From Sutcliffiella halmapala (lineage in GTDB: Bacteria > Bacillota > Bacilli > Bacillales > Bacillaceae_I): a stretch of DNA of 64,000 nt. The notes below the pieces were generated by a model. It worked only from the letters and a program-made list of their open reading frames with translations, did no database searches and had not been told where the DNA came from. How positions within the stretch are numbered: the first letter of the stretch is position 1; each line of letters starts with the position of its first letter. Positions 44,500 through 52,894 of this stretch are shown here, one piece after another. The stretch is from assembly GCF_002019665.1 (NCBI RefSeq), contig NZ_KV917375.1:3795445-3859444 (forward strand), in the 5' to 3' direction. Made by a program: the position numbers and the translations under genes.

Positions 44500-46104
44500 T
44501 TACCCTTCAATATCACGTTTTCTATATCCTATAAAACCTGCTAATAAGAGTACTATTGATATAATAATTAGTGTAGTGACTTTCATATAATCTATTTCTT
44601 CTACTGGAAGCTTTGGAATATGCCCAAATGGTGATAGTTTGTTCATCCACTCAGGGAATTGAAACAATCCGCCCAAATAAACGACAACAAAGGAATAAGC
44701 TAAATACAACCAGATAACACCTGTAAATTTAGGGAAAAGGCCAACAAGTAACACCGTTAAACCAACCATCACCCAAATTGCTGGTAAATAAACCATTGCC
44801 CCTTGAAAAACGGTTGTAAAGGAAATTGGGTCATCCATCACCGCTACCCCTCCAGACCACAGTCCAATAACGGCAAGAATTAAAGTAATGAATCCTATAA
44901 TCATAGATAAAGTAAAATAGCTTCCCATAACTTTCATACGGGATACTGCACGAGAAAGTAAATGTTCTAGATGATTCTTCTTCTCTTCACCTTTAAGCTT
45001 TAACATCACCATTAAAGTGGGAATCGTGCAAATCATCGCAATAATTGACATAAGCATCGTTAAAAATTGTTCTGTTAACGTGGCTCCTCCAGCTGAAGCT
45101 AGGAGCTCTGCCATCATATCATTACTTTCAAAAAATGCTTCCAAATCACCTAACACAGAACCATAAGAGATTCCTAAAATATATGCCCCAATTGCCCATG
45201 CAATCATTCCTGTTCGTTGTAGCCTAAATGATAAACCTAATTGCGTTTGGAGGAATTTTGATGCATTACTTCTACCTGGTCTCGATGGAATCAACCCTGA
45301 TTCTAAATCACGGATTGCATTAAAATAAAGAGCGAGCCCTACTATGAACATAGAGACAGCAAGTGTAAGGAAAATCGGCCACCAATAGTTATTAACATAA
45401 ACTTCTGTTCCAACAATCCATCCTAGTGGAGAAAACCATGAAAGTGTCTCATTGCTCACATCTCCTACCGCCCGAAGAAGATAGGCACCTACTAATACGG
45501 TAAAGGAATAACCGATCGTTCCTCTCGTATTCTCGGAAAGCTGCGCAAATAAAGCAGTGATTGCCGTAAAGAAAATACCGGTTGCGCCAAGGCCTGCTCC
45601 ATATAATAGGGAGCCATTTAAATCCATGCTTTCAATACCTAAAGAGTACAGGCCAAATCCACTAATTAGTGCTAACAACACATTTACTCCAAACAATACG
45701 AGAACTGTTGAAGTAAGATTAGATAATCTTCCCACTGGAAAAGAGCGAATCAGTTCAATTCGACCCTCCTCTTCATCGCCTCGAGTATGGCGGGTTACAA
45801 GCAAAATACTCATAATTGCGACTACAATAGCAGTGAAAAGCAACATTTGGTGGGCCATCATCGCACCTTCTGTATAGTAATCGAGCCCATATCCGGGACC
45901 AATCATGGCAGTCATCGCTGGATTCCTCATCGTTTCTGCAATTGCCTGTCGTTCTTCCGCTGATTGATACAGGCCAGTAAAGTAAAATGCAATGATAATC
46001 GTTGTGACCGATAAGGAGATTAACCAAATTGGAAGGCGAAGTCGATCACGTCGAAGAATAAATCGAGACATCCTTCCAGTCTGATTAAATTGCTGTTTCC
46101 ACAT
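44500..46104 (-). CDS. Large ABC exporter permease (polyketide-antibiotic exporter type)
   Basis: A 534-residue permease with about twelve hydrophobic segments in two ABC-2-like halves (first membrane segment near 29-48; halves divided near residue 275, RPGRSNASKFLQTQLGLSFRLQRTG). TRHTRGDEEEGRIELIRSFPVGR and LEHLLSRAVSRMKVMGSYF are the two coupling segments. Its ATG shares one base with the stop codon of the ATPase gene. The cargo is unknown; relatives confer resistance to antibiotics or peptides. Confidence 0.9.
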   Translation of the reverse strand: MWKQQFNQTGRMSRFILRRDRLRLPIWLISLSVTTIIIAFYFTGLYQSAEERQAIAETMRNPAMTAMIGPGYGLDYYTEGAMMAHQMLLFTAIVVAIMSILLVTRHTRGDEEEGRIELIRSFPVGRLSNLTSTVLVLFGVNVLLALISGFGLYSLGIESMDLNGSLLYGAGLGATGIFFTAITALFAQLSENTRGTIGYSFTVLVGAYLLRAVGDVSNETLSWFSPLGWIVGTEVYVNNYWWPIFLTLAVSMFIVGLALYFNAIRDLESGLIPSRPGRSNASKFLQTQLGLSFRLQRTGMIAWAIGAYILGISYGSVLGDLEAFFESNDMMAELLASAGGATLTEQFLTMLMSIIAMICTIPTLMVMLKLKGEEKKNHLEHLLSRAVSRMKVMGSYFTLSMIIGFITLILAVIGLWSGGVAVMDDPISFTTVFQGAMVYLPAIWVMVGLTVLLVGLFPKFTGVIWLYLAYSFVVVYLGGLFQFPEWMNKLSPFGHIPKLPVEEIDYMKVTTLIIISIVLLLAGFIGYRKRDIEG

Positions 46105-47015
46105 TAGGAAACACCTCCTGCTCCCGGATGTGAACGATCGCCTTCATAATGGCGCATAAATAGATCCTCTAATTTTGGCGGCGAACTTTCTAATCTCACA
46201 ACTCCAAATTGACTCACATACTTGATGATAGCATCCAAATCCCCACTATCCACTTGAAAGGATACTACACCATCATTGTCTTCTATTTCATGTACGCCTT
46301 TTAACTCGTTTAAAGCTGTTAGTGGTTGCTTCGTCTCTACTAGTAGATTCGTTCTTGTTAAATGACGTAACTCGTTTAATGTCCCAGATTCAATAATCTT
46401 TCCTTGGCGAATGATTCCGACTCGATCACATAACTTTTCTACTTCCGATAAAATATGACTGGATAGTAACACACTTTTTCCTGCAAGCTTTGCCTCCAAT
46501 ACACAATCGTGGAAGACTTTTTCCATTAAGGGATCGAGTCCAGAGGTTGGCTCATCCAATATATATAAATCAGCTTCAGAGGCAAACGCCGCTACTAACG
46601 CAACCTTTTGACGATTACCTTTTGAATAAGTTCGACACTTTTTCGACGGGTCTAAGTTAAATTTTCGAATTAACTCTTCACGGCGATTTCCATCCGTAGA
46701 GCCCCGCATTTTCATAAAAATATCAATGACTTCTCCACCGGTTAAATTGGGCCAAAGATTCACATCTCCCGGTACATAAGCAATCCGTTTATGAATTTCA
46801 ACTGCATCCTTCCAAGCATCCAAACCGAAAATTTTTGCTTCCCCTTCCGTTGCTTTCAATATACCCAGCAGTACGCGAATAGTCGTGGACTTCCCAGCTC
46901 CATTGGGACCAATAAAACCAAATACTTCACCCTTATTCACTTCCAAGTTGACTCCATTTAATGCTGTAAACTTCCCGAATTTTTTCGTCACATTCGTTGT
47001 TTTTAAAATCGTCAT
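46104..47015 (-). CDS. ABC exporter ATP-binding protein
   Basis: A 303-residue ATPase with Walker A GPNGAGKST (about 37-45), signature YSKGNRQKVALVAAF (near 137; SKGN in place of SGG) and Walker B LYILDEPTSGLDP. The extra C-terminal 80 residues (EIEDNDGVVSFQVDSGDLDAIIKYVS) form the regulatory tail seen in DrrA/YxlF-like exporters. It is translated together with the permease at 44500-46104 and divergent from a tetR gene, its likely regulator. Confidence 0.92.
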   Translation of the reverse strand: MTILKTTNVTKKFGKFTALNGVNLEVNKGEVFGFIGPNGAGKSTTIRVLLGILKATEGEAKIFGLDAWKDAVEIHKRIAYVPGDVNLWPNLTGGEVIDIFMKMRGSTDGNRREELIRKFNLDPSKKCRTYSKGNRQKVALVAAFASEADLYILDEPTSGLDPLMEKVFHDCVLEAKLAGKSVLLSSHILSEVEKLCDRVGIIRQGKIIESGTLNELRHLTRTNLLVETKQPLTALNELKGVHEIEDNDGVVSFQVDSGDLDAIIKYVSQFGVVRLESSPPKLEDLFMRHYEGDRSHPGAGGVS

Positions 47016-47111
47016 GCCAGATCCTCCTCCTCTTGTCTAACTAACCCGAATTATCCAAATAACGGAAAACTCTAGCCGAATCATTAATATTATGAAATAT
47101 TATTATCTATA

Positions 47112-47160
47112 TAGTTCATAATATAAAATATATACTCCTTCATCAAGTATTTATGAACTA
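47112..47160. promoter_or_regulatory. Candidate operator in the ABC/tetR divergent spacer
   Basis: TAGTTCATAA at 47112-47121 and TTATGAACTA at 47151-47160 form a perfect 10-bp inverted repeat with a 29-bp spacer, midway between the divergent exporter and tetR genes. Confidence 0.45.
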
Positions 47161-47213
47161 TTTCATTTGTTTGATTACAAAATTTATACTAAACTATGAA
47201 AGAGGTGAACGGA

Positions 47214-47801
47214 ATGGACGGTTTTCAACGAAGAAGGGAAAAAAAGAAAGAGGATATATTAGAGGCGGCTACCAATTTATTCATGGCAGATGGCATCCAA
47301 AATGTCTCCATTTCCGAAATAGCGAAAGAGGCAAATGTATCCCAAGTAACCATTTATAACTATTTTGAAAGCAAGCAAAACTTAATTCTTGAGGTTTTTA
47401 ATTATTATATAGACAAATCAGTAAGGGATTTTGAAGAGATCATTCACGATACCATTCCCTTCCCCGATAAAATAAAACAGATTATCTTTCGAAAAAAAGA
47501 AACAGCGCAACAAATAAATGAAGAATTTTATGAATATATCATGCAGGATTTTTCAGCAGCAGGAAACTACATGGAAAATAAATATTTAGAAAAAGCGCTC
47601 CCCCATTTTACAGATTTTTTCCAACAAGGAAAGGAACAAGGCTATATCAACCCGAATCTCTCCATGGAAGCGATCCTTTTCTACATTCAAATGATTTCCC
47701 ACTATTTTCAAAAAAAAGACTTCCATGCTGATGTCCTGCCATTAACCGATGAACTTACGAATATTTTCTTTTATGGGATTGTTGGAAAGAGGGATGAATA
47801 G
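47214..47801 (+). CDS. TetR family transcriptional regulator
   Basis: A 195-residue regulator with an N-terminal helix-turn-helix (KKKEDILEAATNLFMADGIQNVSISEIAKEANVSQVTIYNYFESKQNLI). ATG 47214 has GAGGTGA 6 nt upstream; an ATG 18 bp earlier would overlap the site. It is divergent from the ABC exporter operon 47015-44500 and likely represses it. Confidence 0.9.
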   Translation: MDGFQRRREKKKEDILEAATNLFMADGIQNVSISEIAKEANVSQVTIYNYFESKQNLILEVFNYYIDKSVRDFEEIIHDTIPFPDKIKQIIFRKKETAQQINEEFYEYIMQDFSAAGNYMENKYLEKALPHFTDFFQQGKEQGYINPNLSMEAILFYIQMISHYFQKKDFHADVLPLTDELTNIFFYGIVGKRDE

Positions 47802-47845
47802 GAGATATTCTTTCTTTTTAGAAAAGTTATTAACATATATACACT

Positions 47846-47871
47846 GGTGGCTTTTAAAACTAAAAGCCACC
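47846..47871. terminator. Hairpin between tetR and methyltransferase genes
   Basis: GGTGGCTTTTA and TAAAAGCCACC form a perfect 11-bp stem with a 4-nt loop, in the convergent spacer. The T run is weak; it may serve both genes. Confidence 0.6.
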
Positions 47872-47937
47872 TAATAAACATCTATTTTTATTAAGGTAAT
47901 TTTCCAAACACATCTTTTCTTAAAAATTTAAATCTAC

Positions 47938-48696
47938 TTACACTTTCCCTAAATAACTTTTAGTAATTTTCGGTAATCTTATTTCTCCATTAGTGCTGTA
48001 TTTCTCAAATAAATCCGATAATGCAGTAATAAATTGACCATATCCCTTTTCTGTCTGTTGTAGAGAATAGGATGAGGAGAGGTTCCTTCCAATAAAACTC
48101 TCATAATCTAAGATCCATTCATTAATATAGCTTCGAAACTCAAATTTTCCTTTATTAAAAAATTTGTCATAAATTTGTGGACTTTCCTCTATTCCGCCGC
48201 TAAACCCTTTAAAACTAGGGCACATTTGATGAAAAAGCTCCTGCATTTCCAAATATATCGGACTTGATAAGTCTTTACTATTCCACACAAGTGCTACGTT
48301 CGCATCATTCTTTAAAATTCTTTGACATTCACCCTTGAATCTTTCGGTATTAAACCAATGAAAAGCTTGGGCTACTGTTACTAAATCGATTGTGTTGGTC
48401 GACAATCCAGTATCCTCCGCAGTCGCATTAATAGAAGTGAACCTTGGAATCTGGTTCAACTCGTGTTCTGCAAGTGAACGCATATCATCATTTGGTTCAA
48501 CACCTATTACCTGTAATCCTCTCCCTAGTAATTGTTTACTTAAAATACCTGTACCAGAGCCAATATCCGCAACACTACTCGCTTCCTTTAGTAAATTAGC
48601 CGATAATAAATAATCTATATATTCATTTGGATAACTAGGACGATACCTAGAATAAGCATCTGCCTTACCAGTAAAACGTTCCGAATGATTCACCAT
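47938..48696 (-). CDS. Class I SAM-dependent methyltransferase
   Basis: About 252 residues with SAM-binding motif I VADIGSGTGILSKQL (near 40-54), the acidic end of motif II GVEPNDDMR, and VTVAQAFHWF typical of ubiquinone/trans-aconitate-type methyltransferases. ATG 48696 follows GGGGGG; an ATG 12 codons upstream has no site. It is 61 bp downstream of an SRPBCC gene. The methyl acceptor is unknown. Confidence 0.85.
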   Translation of the reverse strand: MVNHSERFTGKADAYSRYRPSYPNEYIDYLLSANLLKEASSVADIGSGTGILSKQLLGRGLQVIGVEPNDDMRSLAEHELNQIPRFTSINATAEDTGLSTNTIDLVTVAQAFHWFNTERFKGECQRILKNDANVALVWNSKDLSSPIYLEMQELFHQMCPSFKGFSGGIEESPQIYDKFFNKGKFEFRSYINEWILDYESFIGRNLSSSYSLQQTEKGYGQFITALSDLFEKYSTNGEIRLPKITKSYLGKV

Positions 48697-48757
48697 CCAT
48701 CCCCCCTTTTCCCAATCAACATTAATCGACAAGCGACAGGCATCTGTCGACTTTGTT

Positions 48758-49150
48758 TTATTTATGTGGTAGTTCGTTTCCTCCTAAATAAGCTTTTAAG
48801 TTTTCTAAGGACTGGTTGAAACCTTCCATATTAATGGTTACTTGTGTCCCGGCGTTTTGTGGTGTCAATTTAAAAATGAAGAGCATATCCCCATTTTCAG
48901 TTTGATAAGAAAACACATAAGGATACGTGATCTCAATAAGCTTAAACTTCATTTCTATGCTTTCATCTTCTTTCAGATTATTGTACTTAGTTGGCATCAG
49001 AGTAAAGACAGCCTGTCCTCCTACTTCTAACTTAGAAATGGACCATTTCGATCCAGGGGCATACCATATGGAAAAATGCTCGTCATTCGTAATGGCACCC
49101 CATACTATTTCTGGACTTTGTTCAAGAAAAATAGAACTGGTTCCATTCAT
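48758..49150 (-). CDS. SRPBCC (AHSA1/START-like) domain protein
   Basis: A 130-residue single-domain protein of the Bet v1-like fold: IFLEQSPEIVWGAITNDEHFSIWYAPG at the start and GFNQSLENLKAYLGG at the end match the AHSA1 family. Such domains bind hydrophobic ligands or assist enzymes. It lies 34 bp after a second SRPBCC gene, probably from a duplication, and before a methyltransferase gene. Function unknown. Confidence 0.83.
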   Translation of the reverse strand: MNGTSSIFLEQSPEIVWGAITNDEHFSIWYAPGSKWSISKLEVGGQAVFTLMPTKYNNLKEDESIEMKFKLIEITYPYVFSYQTENGDMLFIFKLTPQNAGTQVTINMEGFNQSLENLKAYLGGNELPHK

Positions 49151-49184
49151 CTGGTAATTCTCCTCGCATATGAGACATTTAAAT

Positions 49185-49667
49185 TTATTTTACAAAAGAT
49201 TCAAATGCATCTTTGTATACTTTTCTTAGCTCAGCCGAATTATCTGGCCACTCAACTTGTCTCCCATTTACCAGCATATCCAATACATCAAGACATCTGT
49301 GCCATCCAGCTGCCATATTAACCGTCATTGAAAGATCATCGAAAGTATGAGTAAATATTAAGCGACATCCTTCTGCCTCAGTCTGCAATTCCATATGTAG
49401 TAAGTCATTAATCTCTCGAAAAGCAAAGATCTTAGAAGGATTATATTCCGTAATAATCCCTTCATACTTCGATCCTTCACCGTCATCAAACCTTAACACC
49501 CCACCTGTTTTTAGATCCATTTCCTCCGTCGCAAACGGGTACCACTGTACAAACTGCGCTGGAGAAGTCATTGATTTAAAAACACTTTCCGATTTTTGCG
49601 AAAACAAACGTACAAACTTTAAAGCATAACGCCCCTCAATTTCATGTATTGTCCCATATTTATTCAC
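49185..49667 (-). CDS. SRPBCC (AHSA1-like) domain protein
   Basis: A 160-residue protein of the same fold as its downstream neighbour: SVFKSMTSPAQFVQWYPFATEEMDLKTGGVLRF and AAGWHRCLDVLDMLVNG. GTG start at 49667 has AAGGAGGG 8 nt upstream. Probably cotranscribed with the genes to 47938. Function unknown. Confidence 0.83.
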   Translation of the reverse strand: MNKYGTIHEIEGRYALKFVRLFSQKSESVFKSMTSPAQFVQWYPFATEEMDLKTGGVLRFDDGEGSKYEGIITEYNPSKIFAFREINDLLHMELQTEAEGCRLIFTHTFDDLSMTVNMAAGWHRCLDVLDMLVNGRQVEWPDNSAELRKVYKDAFESFVK

Positions 49668-49754
49668 CTTATTTTCCCTCCTTAGATCATTCCATATGGT
49701 AAGTCGTATATTTCTAGGTAAATTTTAGCATAACATCATAGAATCACTGAAACA

Positions 49755-49787
49755 AAAACAGACAGGTGTCAGGAACCTGTCTGTTTT
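49755..49787. terminator. Orphan hairpin upstream of the SRPBCC operon
   Basis: AAAACAGACAGGT and ACCTGTCTGTTTT form a perfect 13-bp stem with a 7-nt loop and T-rich flanks on both strands. No gene that it would terminate is visible; the minus strand of 49788-49880 shows only short interrupted frames. Confidence 0.55.
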
Positions 49788-49887
49788 ATCAATTATCAAC
49801 TGTATCTTCGACTTCAGATTTGATATTAGGATTTTTTAAATCTCAAGTAAAATTTTTCTTGAAATTCGAGAAAAATATTTAAATCTT

Positions 49888-49917
49888 CCAACACTTCCCT
49901 TTCCTCAATCGTTATCT
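49888..49917 (+). promoter_or_regulatory. Putative ECF sigma promoter A
   Basis: CCAACACT, 14 nt, CGTTATCT, then ATGAA after two bases. The same elements with identical spacing recur at 50233-50262 in front of the sigma factor gene. AAC and CGT cores are typical of ECF-type promoters. Confidence 0.6.
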
Positions 49918-50015
49918 ACATGAATCAATCAAAAATTTCACTTATTTCTTAAATATAAAAAATGTAACAAGTAGTACCTGAACAAAATCCTAGAAACAGA
50001 AAGGAAGTCAAAAAA

Positions 50016-50168
50016 ATGTTTCCGACTGAAGAGTATTTAGTAAAAGAAAAAATCAGCAGGATGATTGAAGACTCTAGATTAAATTATTTTGTAGCAAGTC
50101 AACAAACCACAAAAAATAAGGTCTTTTTATTTAAATGGAAGTCCCTTATTCTAATTTTTCAACGTTAG
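50016..50168 (+). CDS. Small protein, 50 residues, unknown function
   Basis: ATG at 50016 has GAAAGGAAG 8 nt upstream and lies about 100 bp after putative promoter A. The product begins MFPTEEYLVKEKISRMIEDS, continues with polar helix-like sequence and ends with a basic hydrophobic stretch (VFLFKWKSLILIF). No family is recognised. Its position between two matching ECF-type promoters suggests it belongs to the sigma factor's regulon. It may also be a remnant of a longer gene. Confidence 0.5.
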   Translation: MFPTEEYLVKEKISRMIEDSRLNYFVASQQTTKNKVFLFKWKSLILIFQR

Positions 50169-50232
50169 GTTACATGTATAATTAGTGTATGATACTGAAC
50201 AAAACAAATATTTTAAATTATTTTATTTTTCT

Positions 50233-50262
50233 CCAACACTAGCTGCTCTTCGAACGTTATCT
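50233..50262 (+). promoter_or_regulatory. Putative ECF sigma promoter B (autoregulatory)
   Basis: CCAACACT, 14 nt, CGTTATCT, matching promoter A base for base in both elements and in spacing, about 45 bp before the sigma factor start. This is the pattern of an ECF sigma factor that transcribes its own gene. Confidence 0.65.
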
Positions 50263-50310
50263 ATATGAAACAAGTAACATTTAGGAGGAAAATAACCTAA
50301 TTAAAGCGAG

Positions 50311-50787
50311 TTGAACAATTTGGAAGTATGTGATCTCTATGAAACGCTCAAGTATGACCTGCATCGATTTGCTAATTCCATCACTAGGCATGAGCAAGAA
50401 GCCGATGACCTTGTCCAAGATGCTTTAGTTAAGTCGTTAAAGGAAGAACAGCTTTTAAGTTTACCAGTTTATAAGCAAAAGGCTTGGTTTTATCGGGTGA
50501 TGAAAAATCGCCTTATAGATGATCGGAGGAAGGAAAAACGACTGACCGTATGGGAAGAGGATTTCGAACTTCCATTTGGAGCCCTCACGGGTGATCATAA
50601 TCACGTAGAAATTACTGAGCTACTTTCCCATTTACCCCAGGAATTAAGCGATCTTGTTTTTAAAAAATATTGGTTGGGGCTTACAAGTCAGGAAATCGGG
50701 GAGCGATTAAGTCTCCCTGCTTCAACTGTTCGCTATAAGCTTCACTTAGCAATCAAACGATTAAGAAAAATTATCGAGGAGGAATAA
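50311..50787 (+). CDS. ECF-type RNA polymerase sigma factor
   Basis: A 158-residue sigma-70 family factor with only regions 2 and 4. Region 2: HEQEADDLVQDALVKSL and KQKAWFYRVMKNRLIDDRRKEKR (about 25-75). Region 4: SDLVFKKYWLGLTSQEIGERLSLPASTVRYKLHLAIKRLRK (about 113-153). The start is uncertain: TTG 50311 or TTG 50320, as the strong AGGAGG at 50282 is too far away. The next gene begins 4 bp after its stop and is not a membrane anti-sigma factor but a repeat protein, an unusual pairing. Confidence 0.88.
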   Translation: MNNLEVCDLYETLKYDLHRFANSITRHEQEADDLVQDALVKSLKEEQLLSLPVYKQKAWFYRVMKNRLIDDRRKEKRLTVWEEDFELPFGALTGDHNHVEITELLSHLPQELSDLVFKKYWLGLTSQEIGERLSLPASTVRYKLHLAIKRLRKIIEEE

Positions 50788-50791
50788 TTAG

Positions 50792-51994
50792 ATGAAGCAA
50801 TGTATTGGAAATGTTGGAGTGTTAGATTTATTAAATGCAACAGAAGAAAGTGTAAAGAGAGTCGAAAGTATTGAAAATGTAGGGATGGTTCTCTACCGAA
50901 AACAGACTGCTCCCTTTATATCTTCGTTGAATATCGGGAACATTGGAAAAAGTGTTGAGGTGCCTGTGGGATATAGCTTTATAAACGGAATCCTGAATGT
51001 AGACCTTGCCTATTTACAATCAATCACCACACCAGTACATGCCGTGGTAAACGGGGCTGTTATTATCGCTAGGGATGTCCTTGCTGAACAATTAGATAAT
51101 GCACCATTAAAATTGATTATAAATGGTAATGTCTATTGTCCACCTCACCTCTCCGGAACGGCTTCCTCGCTTTTTTCAGTAGGCGGAGCAAAGATAGATG
51201 TATATGAAATTACTCCTCCACGATTTGAAAATGGCGTACTTAACTTAACGAATTCGTTCCTTGCTGCACTAGATGAACCACAATACCTAGTGGTAAATGG
51301 CGTACTTAATATTTCACACGATGTGGATATGGAAAAATTCAAGGAAAAAATAAATAAACTACAAGTTAACGGGGTAGCTACTATTTTTCAAGACCAAGAA
51401 ACCGAATTTTATAAAAAGGTAGAAACTCTTACATCTTGTAAACTTGTTATTATCCCAACAGGTTTTGAGGTTTTAAAAAAATCTCTTCGATTAAATAGTC
51501 GCTCCATCCGACGTTTTCAGCAGAAGAAAATCTATACAAGAAAACCAATCATTATCGAAGCCGATGTAACACGTGAAATGCTTGCCAATGCATTTACCAA
51601 TATTTACTCTACTTCTATTATTATTTGCCATGAAACAACAGAGGATCTTCTCTATGAGCTTTCTAGTGTCATGGAAACAGAAATATTATCCTATGAAAAC
51701 AGTTTTGTCTGGATTGAAGAAAATGAAGTATGGTCCAATGATCAATTACTTGCATTAGAGCAACCCGTTAATTTTATCGTGAATGGGCAGCTATCCTTAG
51801 ATAAAGATGTGCAAGAGGCAGTAATACAAGAGAAAATTTCTACATTAGATATACTAGGAGAAGTAATGGTAAGCGAGCAAAAATTAAAAGGTACCCTCCA
51901 AAATTTAATTAGAGTAAATACGGGTCGAGTTAAAGAAACTGACGCACTAACAGAGAATACAGATTTACACAATGTCGGAGTTCTCTCTCTATAA
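50792..51994 (+). CDS. Repeat protein of unknown function paired with the ECF sigma factor
   Basis: A 400-residue protein with no signal peptide or membrane segment. A short motif, two hydrophobics then N-G/N-V-G then alternating hydrophobics, recurs about twelve times: IGNVGVLDL (5-13), IENVGMVLY, IGNIGKSVEV, FINGILNV, VVNGAVII, IINGNVYC, FENGVLNL, VVNGVLNI, QVNGVATI, IVNGQLSL and finally HNVGVLSL at the very C-terminus. This suggests stacked beta strands, possibly a solenoid or bactofilin-like fold, but I recognise no family. It starts 4 bp after the sigma gene with a GAGGAGG site, so the two are coexpressed and may be a sigma factor and its regulator or effector. Confidence 0.8.
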   Translation: MKQCIGNVGVLDLLNATEESVKRVESIENVGMVLYRKQTAPFISSLNIGNIGKSVEVPVGYSFINGILNVDLAYLQSITTPVHAVVNGAVIIARDVLAEQLDNAPLKLIINGNVYCPPHLSGTASSLFSVGGAKIDVYEITPPRFENGVLNLTNSFLAALDEPQYLVVNGVLNISHDVDMEKFKEKINKLQVNGVATIFQDQETEFYKKVETLTSCKLVIIPTGFEVLKKSLRLNSRSIRRFQQKKIYTRKPIIIEADVTREMLANAFTNIYSTSIIICHETTEDLLYELSSVMETEILSYENSFVWIEENEVWSNDQLLALEQPVNFIVNGQLSLDKDVQEAVIQEKISTLDILGEVMVSEQKLKGTLQNLIRVNTGRVKETDALTENTDLHNVGVLSL

Positions 51995-52002
51995 AAGATA
52001 AT

Positions 52003-52026
52003 AAAGGCATAGCTACCTATGCCTTT
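52003..52026. terminator. Bidirectional terminator between the sigma operon and urease cluster
   Basis: AAAGGCATAG and CTATGCCTTT form a 10-bp stem with a 4-nt loop, 9 bp past the repeat-protein stop and 52 bp from the end of ureD. Confidence 0.8.
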
Positions 52027-52077
52027 TACTTATTTATTTCCATATTCCAATAGGTCTGTAACTGTTAATCACAAAAA

Positions 52078-52893
52078 CTAGCCTTTTCTCCATTCCAATC
52101 TTTCACCATTATATAAACGCTCTCTAATGAAATTCTCGCATTCGGTAAATACATGTTCGATACCCGTTATACGATGTGCCAATATTTTAACGACCATCCC
52201 TTTCACACTTAATATACTAGCACCGAAACGAATATTTTCGGAAAGTGACAAAAGCTTTGTTCTTAATGCTTCTACACATGCTTCATCCATTTTTTCATGA
52301 AGGAAAAACAGCGTTCCAATGTAGGTATATCCTTCTAGATACATTATGCTTTCCAGCTTTTCCTTTGATTCTAAGAGGAGATGATCGAAGACCGCCAATG
52401 AGCCATCCACCATTATTTTCATTTTAGATACAACTTTATGATAGGAAAAAGGCGCCCCATCTTCCGACCATCCAGGTGAAATAATATCCGTATAGAAAAA
52501 AACAGCAGATGAACTCATGCATACATTTATCTGTTGGATGAAATTCGCGTCTTTATATGGAATTAAGGAATCTTGCTTTATAAACAATTCACTACTGTCC
52601 TTCAATAAATAATTCGTTGTTTGGGTAACTCCAAAACGCCGCGATTTATATACTTTGGTAGAAGCCTGTGTCGTTAGTGCGAGTTTCGCAGAATCATGGA
52701 CTATCACTTCTGTGTGATAGGAATCCCCATCTACATACCCTCCTCCAACATGCATGAGTGTGAGTAAGGGCATATCTTCTGCTATATAAATGGGCCTCGT
52801 TATTTTTAGTACCCCATCAAAAAAACTATTGGTCACGATCGACTTATTTCCCTTTTTTCCTACTTCTACCAGAAGATAACCTGTGTGGGTCAC
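52078..52893 (-). CDS. ureD: Urease accessory protein UreD (UreH)
   Basis: A 271-residue accessory protein that binds apo-urease and, with UreF and UreG, forms the complex delivering nickel. Family hallmarks are the N-terminal beta-rich region with LLTLMHVGGGYVDGDSYHTEV and LALTTQASTKVYKS, and FYTDIISPGWSEDGAPF. It is the last gene of ureABCEFGD, two bases after ureG, as in other Bacillus-type clusters. Confidence 0.93.
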   Translation of the reverse strand: MTHTGYLLVEVGKKGNKSIVTNSFFDGVLKITRPIYIAEDMPLLTLMHVGGGYVDGDSYHTEVIVHDSAKLALTTQASTKVYKSRRFGVTQTTNYLLKDSSELFIKQDSLIPYKDANFIQQINVCMSSSAVFFYTDIISPGWSEDGAPFSYHKVVSKMKIMVDGSLAVFDHLLLESKEKLESIMYLEGYTYIGTLFFLHEKMDEACVEALRTKLLSLSENIRFGASILSVKGMVVKILAHRITGIEHVFTECENFIRERLYNGERLEWRKG

Positions 52894-52894
52894 G

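Noticed and set aside
49800-49880. Decayed minus-strand gene between the orphan hairpin and promoter A
   Set aside because: Only short fragments in two frames with no recognisable similarity; too little to call a pseudogene.
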